Assembly (NCBI GenBank): GCA_001579985.1
Contig: LRSR01008454.1
Coordinates: 1 to 24,817 of the forward strand
Direction of reading: 5' to 3'
Length of the DNA stretch: 24,817 nt
From: Hypsibius dujardini
Lineage: Eukaryota > Tardigrada > Eutardigrada > Parachela > Hypsibiidae
Shown: positions 19,601-24,817 of the stretch, piece by piece
Numbering within the stretch: position 1 is the stretch's first letter
How the letters are laid out: each line of letters opens with the position of its first letter
The notes under the pieces: model-generated
Seen by the model: only the letters and a program-made list of their open reading frames with translations
What the model was told of the DNA's origin: nothing
Databases searched by the model: none
Translations under genes and position numbers: made by a program

Positions 19601-22600
19601 GGGTCGGGTTCGGGATGGGTTCGGGCAAATTAAAAAATTTCGGTTCGGGTTTGTCGGTCTCAGCTGACCGTGTCGGGTTTCGAGTCAGGCCATGGGGATT
19701 GCATTTCGGCGTAAGACTGGAATCCACATATATGCGGAATGCCTTATTTTCTCTTCGGTGTCTGTGTCGTTTTTTAACAGGCTCGATGGCGCAAAGGAGT
19801 AAGCTCATGTACTATATGCACTTTACATATAGATACACAAGTGGCAAGTACCTTGCCCAAACCGAGTTAAGCCCTTTAACTCGTTCAATGCAAGGCTTTA
19901 TACACTGAACCAGTTAAATTGCTTAACTTAGTTAACTTAATCATGTGTGTATGTATATAGTGATATTTATAGTTTTGGCTCATATGGAACGTACATTTTA
20001 TTGTATAATAGGTGTAAATCTTACATTGGGCGCCTGGGAAGAGGAGCACAACTTGTCATCCTTTCCCCACGTAAGTCTGCACATTTGATGAACGGTAAAA
20101 ACAATATCGGACTTCGGACCCTTTTTTTGTGCGACAAATAGTTAGATTTTTCCGAAGTATAATTAAAAACCAGGCTCATGGCCCTCTCCAACCGCTTTCG
20201 TCAGAAAGACAATAACGATCCATTCTGATCGAGCGCTGGTTATTTGCGTCAGACATGACTCAGTATTCGGCCCACTTTGTCTTCCACGGAATCGCGTTTT
20301 TAATTATATAGTTTCAAGCTATTGCTCGCGCTCTGCACTCACAAAAATCACAAATTTTGGTTTTGCAAGATCATGTTAGACTATCCGTGACCCTGTCCTG
20401 TCTCCAGCCACTGTGCTCGTCTGTGCTTATAAGACATTCAAATAGACAAACATTCAAACAGACAATATTGTCTGTTTGAATGTCTGTCTATTTGAATTTC
20501 GCTTTTCTACCTACTGTGTAAAATCAGGCTTAATATTATTTTTCGATGAGCTTCGAAACTGGAACAAATTCATCAATCTATCAACTCTAGCCAAACATGG
20601 GAATCAAGAAGTTTTGAATGTTTTAAAGAGTTCCCGATTCCAAAACGGAGATCCTAGCACTACCTTGAACTCCTTCCTAAACGAAAACTGCTCCTTTCTG
20701 AAACATGGGTTTTAAAAAGACAAATTAGTGAGACACTATATTTTCAATGACGGGACGGGTAGCCCTGTCTTAATAATGTCTTAACAAGGGTTGAATCTAT
20801 ATTTTGCGTTTCCACCTATAGATTTCCCGTGATTTCAGATTGCTTTGCCAAAGTGACCATTCAGCATGAGTTGATGCATGCATTGGGTATGTCATGATAT
20901 CCATTTTATGCCGGAGACACGTACCCCTAACTGCACTACTGTATTCGCTTAATTAAGGGTTCATGCACGAGCACTCTAGATTGGATCGGGATGATTACGT
21001 TGAAATTCTTTCGGAAAACATCAAACCAGGTACGCTTATTACAGTGTATGCTATTGGAACGGAGTCGTGTCAAAACATTTATTTCCACATTATACCGGGT
21101 GTGAAATTATGAAAAGGCATGGAAGCGGGGAACTTTCGTAAGCACGACAGCAAAACCGTCACCGCATTTGGACTGCCGTACGATTTCGACTCAATCATGC
21201 ATTACGGGAGCGATTTCATGCAGAAGGACGGCGTATCCGTTGGACCGACAATCCGAGCCAGGCCGAAATATGCAAACCGGCAATTTGGGTCGAAGCAACA
21301 GATGAGCGACCTCGACATTCGTAAAATTAATTTGCTGTACAAATGTCAAACACAGCTGGAACCGGGTCAGAGCCTTGTGGCGGGCCAGTCGCTATGGTCC
21401 CTGCACAAAACGACCGAGCTCAGGATGCAGTCCGATGGAAACCTGGTGCTGTATCGGCGGTGTGACGGCCTTCCGATCTGGTCGTCCACTACGCACCGTC
21501 TCTATAAAGCGGCAATTCCAACTTCAGTGACCATGATGCACAATGGAAACTTGGCCATGTATAGCGCCGGCGTCCATTTGTCTTGGAGTTCCGGGACAAA
21601 TCGAAGGCGGTTGGCGGGAGCCGCTTTACGGGTTCTCGATGAGGGATCGATGTGTCTTTACAAGGATGGAAAATGCCTGTGGAAGTCGGGCGGAGTGAGT
21701 CAGTGCGAGCTGATCCCGTCACCGTCGTTCGAAAACGCCAGAGGTAAACATTCATCGTGCCATGTACATAGTAAGAGCATGTCGCGTTCCTTTCCTCCCA
21801 TTACTCCCGAATTGCTGGTATTAATAAAAATATACGATTGCGACCAGGGACACTAGAGGTTTGTGGCGACTGGTTCAAAAGACTAGCGAGTGGTAGGTAG
21901 TATGAGTAGTGTAATCGTTTGACCACCTGCCTGTCCATTCGCACATTCGTGCATGAATACGATCTTCAATCCACACGAGACCCTGTCCAGCCGCTCGTCC
22001 ATCCATTGTCCACAACCTAATCTGTTTGTCAGTCTTTCCGTCTGATTGTCCGACCATCCATGCCACAGTCCGTCCGTCCGTCCGTCCGTCGCCCAAAACC
22101 CATCCGTTCATCACCCAATTCGTCCATTCGTTTATTCGTCCGTCCGCCGCTCCATCAGTCCACGAAGGCGTGCGACCGTTCGTTGATCATTCCGTACGAC
22201 CACCTCTCCAACCACCCGTCTTTCGGACCATCCATTCGTTCTTCTGCTGCCTTTATCAGTTGCAGTTGAGAAATTTTAGCACAGTAATAAACAATATCTT
22301 CCATCCCTTGAAAGAGCGGGAAGCGCGGTCATGACAAGTCTTTCTTTTAATGATTACAATCATTTACGCTAAATGTTTTGTCGAAAACGAAGAGCATTAA
22401 ATATTGGTTTTGTTGAAAACAGTAATACTTCAGCCTGGGGAAAAGATGGTGAGAGGACAATCATTCCTTTCTGCCGCGCGGACATGCAGTCTAACATTCC
22501 GAGCCGATGGGGACCTCGTCCTGACACGGACATGCGACGGTGCGGAGACCTGGTCGATCAAGCACGGTGTGGGACACGCCATGAACCTTGGAATGGGAGA

Positions 22601-23405
22601 TGCCGCTCGGATCAGCGAATTTGGAATGGGTGCAGATGGCAACCTCAATATGTTTGATGCCAATGGAGAGCAAAGATGGTTTCAGAACACCCTCTCGAAC
22701 GGAGCGGGAGCGACCCTACGGCTAGCTGACGACTGCCAAATGTGCATATTTAAGAACGGCAGCTGTCGATGGACGGCCCACGCCTTGGCCTATGAATGTC
22801 CCGACACTTCGCAAGGTAAATATGTGTGATACATATGCAATAAACTAGCTTTATCTACTTAATTCAGGTAAACAGCTTTTCCAATTATTCCTCCTGATTC
22901 CTCGTGTAAAGCTAATTAGATGAGTTTTTTGGCGGGTTTCTCTGTGATCATTTGATGTTTTTCTTTAGGTAGATTAATCGAACGGGACGTTGATTTTCCT
23001 TGCGGTGATATCGATCACTTCAAGGTCGACAGCGAGGACCTGTGCTTTACTCACTGCAACGCCATTGAACGCTGTACGGCTGCCGTGTTCATTCCGTTCA
23101 GGCAGGAATGCTGGTTGAAAAATCATACGAACTGCCACGCCACCATCTCGCGGGATCGAGTCCTGTACCGGAAGACAAAACTGCCCGGCGGTCATCCCAC
23201 ACTGCAACAGGGCGCCAATTACCCGTGTGGGGATGTGGAAGCGTTGGGGGATGTGGCGTCTAAGGATACATGTTGGCAGAGATGTGAACAACTTGAGGAA
23301 TGCATCGGAGCGGTGGTCTTCCTACCTTGGAAGATGTGCTGGCTCAAATCGCGCCTGGATAGTCCGAATTGTGCTATACCAAATAACACCAAAGAAGGAG
23401 AGTAG
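16691..23405 (+). CDS. Secreted astacin metalloprotease with two bulb-type lectin and PAN domains, 9 exons
   Basis: Exons: 16691-16912, 17020-17113, 17467-17593, 20012-20070, 20839-20886, 20958-21029, 21117-21743, 22423-22815, 22969-23405. All junctions are GT-AG and phases close, giving 692 aa to the TAG at 23403. Residues: signal peptide 9-25 (an ATG at 16715 is an equally good start); propeptide with the Asp-switch motif EGDI (Asp59); catalytic start [10 protein letters not shown] near 91-100; zinc site [11 protein letters not shown] 177-187 with Glu178 and three His; Met-turn SIMHY 233-237; conserved cysteines 126, 149, 169, 284. Then bulb-type lectin domains at about 290-405 (SDGNLVLY) and 417-540 ([15 protein letters not shown]), and PAN1 at 553-625 and PAN2 at 628-692. 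Astacins are zinc endopeptidases; the lectin and PAN domains probably bind glycans or proteins. The frame continues past the TAG through a third PAN. Confidence 0.88.
17114..17466. other. Astacin intron 2, largely occupied by a MITE
   Basis: A 353-bp intron bounded by GTGAGT and CAAGCAG. The inverted-repeat element at 17135-17410 takes up most of it. Splicing joins phase 1 to give the isoleucine before [12 protein letters not shown]. Confidence 0.8.
17135..17410. mobile_element. 276-bp MITE with long terminal inverted repeats (astacin intron 2)
   Basis: The left arm (GATGGAGTGCGATTTG, ATCATTCCAACTT, ATTCCAACTTCACG) is matched by the reverse complement of the right arm (CGTGAAGTTGGAAT, AAGTTGGAATGAT, CAAATCGCATGCCGTC) over about 55 bp. 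TATTA flanks both sides (17130-17134 and 17411-17415), a candidate 5-bp target duplication. No coding capacity. Confidence 0.88.
17622..19719. mobile_element. hAT-like DNA transposon, non-autonomous or decayed (astacin intron 3)
   Basis: The ends are inverted repeats: CAGTCTTACGCCGAAAT at 17622 and its complement ATTTCGGCGTAAGACTG ending at 19719. The flanking 8-mers GTTCCCAC and GAATCCAC agree at five of eight positions, fitting an aged 8-bp hAT target duplication. Subterminal arrays of TTCGGG/GGTTCGGG occur inside both ends (about 17640-17740 and 19590-19680), a layout often seen in hAT elements. An open frame at about 19345-19565 (segment [12 protein letters not shown]) might be a transposase remnant but was not identified. 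A second inverted-repeat unit is nested at 17765-19130. Confidence 0.75.
17765..19130. mobile_element. Foldback unit nested in the hAT-like element
   Basis: The arms at about 17765-17960 and 18940-19130 are reverse complements with few mismatches. Shared blocks include CAAGGGGTCGGAACGGAAG, CTCACGCCGATCAGCCTG, GCCGGCGAGCTCTAGTCTTG, and CCAGGAGCACACTGCTGTCTT. The 980-bp interior is AT-rich and non-coding. It is either an independent insertion or the inner arms of the host element. Confidence 0.85.
19834..19951. mobile_element. 118-bp foldback MITE, copy 3 of 3 (astacin intron 3)
   Basis: It carries TACACAAGTGGCAAGTACC, AACCGAGTTAAGC, TTAAATTGCTTAACT and a final ATGTGTGTA, in the same order as the copies at 431-557 and 986-1108, but is the most diverged of the three. 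It lies just beyond the hAT-like element. Confidence 0.75.
20436..20497. repeat. 62-bp near-perfect palindrome (astacin intron 4)
   Basis: The 31-bp arms 20436-20466 and 20467-20497 abut with no spacer and differ at a single position (CAAACATT against AATGTCTG). Each arm itself contains two similar ATTCAAA-AGACA units, so it may have grown from a short repeat. It lies in the 768-bp intron 4, whose remainder shows no coding signal. Confidence 0.93.
21744..22422. other. Astacin intron 7 with a degenerate (TCCG)n tract
   Basis: A 679-bp intron separating the two bulb-type lectin domains. From about 21930 to 22240 one strand is dominated by CCGT/CCAT/CGTC tetranucleotides, with a near-pure (GTCC)n core at about 22065-22090. 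No further exon was recognised inside. Confidence 0.8.
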
Positions 23406-23678
23406 ACCTACGTCAAAGGCACGGTACCTGGTCCGTTTCCCCTTGTCGAAATTGGGATGGACTACCCTTGTGGAGACGTGGCGAGGTTTGAGGGTGTCCA
23501 GACGGAGGAGGAGTGCTGGAGCAAGTGCGACGTCACCGCCAGTGGATGTATCGTCGCGTCCTACGGCGACAAAACATGTTGGCTGAAGTCCCGCAAATAT
23601 GGCGGTGTGAAAAGCACCGATAGAGTATCGTATGTCAAATACTCCGAGGATGATGGGCAAGGTGGCAGTTGCCTGTGA
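23406..23678 (+). CDS. PAN3: in-frame extension of the astacin gene beyond TAG
   Basis: In the same frame as PAN2 and with no intron, the sequence after TAG (23403-23405) reads TYVKGTVPG, then a PAN domain (DYPCGDVARFEG, VQTEEECWSKC, SGCIVASYGDKTCWLKS, RVSYVKY), ending SCL and TGA at 23676-23678. Its closest relative in the window is the orphan exon at 13171-13467. It has lost one cysteine of the PAN pattern after the CWLKSRK segment. It is reached only by read-through, a different allele or a sequence correction; otherwise it is an untranslated relic. There is no start codon context to suggest an independent gene. Confidence 0.6.
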   Translation, partial: TYVKGTVPGPFPLVEIGMDYPCGDVARFEGVQTEEECWSKCDVTASGCIVASYGDKTCWLKSRKYGGVKSTDRVSYVKYSEDDGQGGSCL

Positions 23679-23914
23679 AGTAAGGGTAGGATGTGGATAC
23701 TCGTTCTCTACACGGCTACACGCCGACTAAGCCTGCCGTCAAACACAAGAAGATTTACAAACCGTTTGTTTCTTTTACCGTCTAATCCCTTTATTTTGTG
23801 TCTCTTTATGCAATCTATACAAATCAACTTCAGCTCCTAAAAGATTTGGGATTGAAAGCTGAAGATGTGCTTCTTCTAAATTTCAACTCTAGTGTCTGCA
23901 TAGATAGACCGCGC

Positions 23915-24608
23915 ATTAAGGCTTTGTTTTAGTCTGAAATTGATGACACGTGCCGAACGTGTTGGCACAGAATATATACTCGCATCTCCACTCACTATTT
24001 TCTATTAAATTATGGTCAATTTGCAAACGTTTGCCTTTTTTATTTTATTTTTTCAAAAAAGTCCCATGACGTCACCAGGTCATCTTCTCCCACTTGGAGA
24101 TTCTTTTGAAAATTGTATTTGACGAATTTGGTCAGACCTACTGCGTTTTTGACAGTTTCGATAGGTATGCAGATTCTTCACACTCAAAAAGCACAGTTTC
24201 TGTCTGAGGTGTCTAGTCAGAGAGCAAAAGTGAAAAAAATGTCGAACCAAAGTTGATCCCATCCCAAAATAAGAAATTTGCGAAGGTTTTTAATAATTTC
24301 TATCTGGTTAAACAAGGTAAACCATAACGCTGCGTTTTTGGGTGTTAAACATCTGAGTATCTATTTTAAAAGTTTAAGATTTAGTAAATCAGGCGAAATT
24401 CGTCTAATAAAGTTTTCAAAAGATTGTCCAACTGGGATAAGGAGACCGGAAGACGTCGCGTGGCGAATTTTGGAAAAGAAATAAAAAAGGAAAATTTTGC
24501 AAAGCCAACTACTTCTGTGGAAGAACATATTGGAAGCTGAAAAGAATTTCTCATTGCCAACACGTTCGCCGACCAGGCTTGAATTCTCAACACAAACAAA
24601 GCGCCGGG
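23915..24608 (+). mobile_element. Long-arm foldback element, full-length copy
   Basis: The left arm (from GGCTTTGTTTTAG) and right arm (to ACAAACAAAGCGCCGG) are imperfect reverse complements of about 220 bp. They share GAACGTGTTGGCA / TGCCAACACGTTC, the GACGTC centre, and GATTCTTTTGAAAA / TTTTCAAAAGATTG. The middle carries CACAGTTTCTGTCTGAGGTG and GTTGATCCCATCCCAAAAT. It lies about 240 bp after the PAN3 stop. Confidence 0.88.
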
Positions 24609-24817
24609 TCGCGCTTAAAATGTACTGCGGTCACAGCATACATGTATCGATAAACACATAAAAGGGCAGTTCTCCGTTGACGACTAATAATTGAAAAGAA
24701 GTGGTTCAAAGAAAGTTTAACTGCATATTTTGTCAACGCTTCGGCTACAGGTTTTAAGAAGGTATTCATACTAGTGTGGTCACTTGCCACGATCAATGCC
24801 TCAAAAAGACCATTCAA
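24609..24817. other. Right edge of window, nothing recognised
   Basis: AT-rich sequence with no supported gene, repeat or RNA. Confidence 0.4.

Noticed and set aside
22026-22334. 102-codon frame rich in Pro, Ser and Arg in astacin intron 7
   Set aside because: It is the translation of a degenerate TCCG/CCAT tandem repeat, not a gene.

Overview
This is animal nuclear DNA. Genes are split by short GT-AG introns, exons encode extracellular domains (C-type lectin, Ig, fibronectin III, astacin, PAN), and non-coding stretches hold many small inverted-repeat transposons and microsatellites. The organism is probably an ecdysozoan invertebrate. A contactin with an N-terminal C-type lectin domain is the arthropod-type arrangement, and the drosomycin-like peptide belongs to a family known from ecdysozoans and plants. 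A tardigrade or arthropod would fit, but the sequence does not decide.

Layout, all main genes on the + strand. (1) 687-8049: a complete 14-exon contactin-like gene. Every splice phase closes, giving 1256 aa: signal peptide, C-type lectin domain, six Ig, four FN3, and a hydrophobic GPI-type tail. Its introns hold two short inverted-repeat elements, a degraded foldback fragment and simple repeats. (2) 8050-10817: no gene seen. (3) 10818-11069: a small secreted 8-cysteine peptide with the spacing of a drosomycin/plant-type defensin. (4) About 11240-16180: a repeat mosaic. It contains a duplicated 0.7 kb unit, one copy interrupted by a 681-bp inverted-repeat insertion, copies of a long-armed foldback element, an orphan PAN-domain exon, two decayed PAN fragments, and a broken PDZ-like fragment on the minus strand. 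(5) 16691-23405 (or 23678): a 9-exon astacin metalloprotease gene with two bulb-type (mannose-lectin-like) domains and two to three PAN/apple domains. An in-frame TAG lies between PAN2 and PAN3. Its 2.4 kb third intron holds a hAT-like element with a second inverted-repeat unit nested inside. (6) 23915-24608: a full foldback element copy, then nothing recognisable to the end.

The contactin acts at the cell surface in adhesion or septate/glial junctions in known relatives. The astacin-lectin-PAN protein and the defensin-like peptide are both secreted and could belong to defence or extracellular matrix biology. That shared role is inferred only from their domains; no operon-like link is implied.
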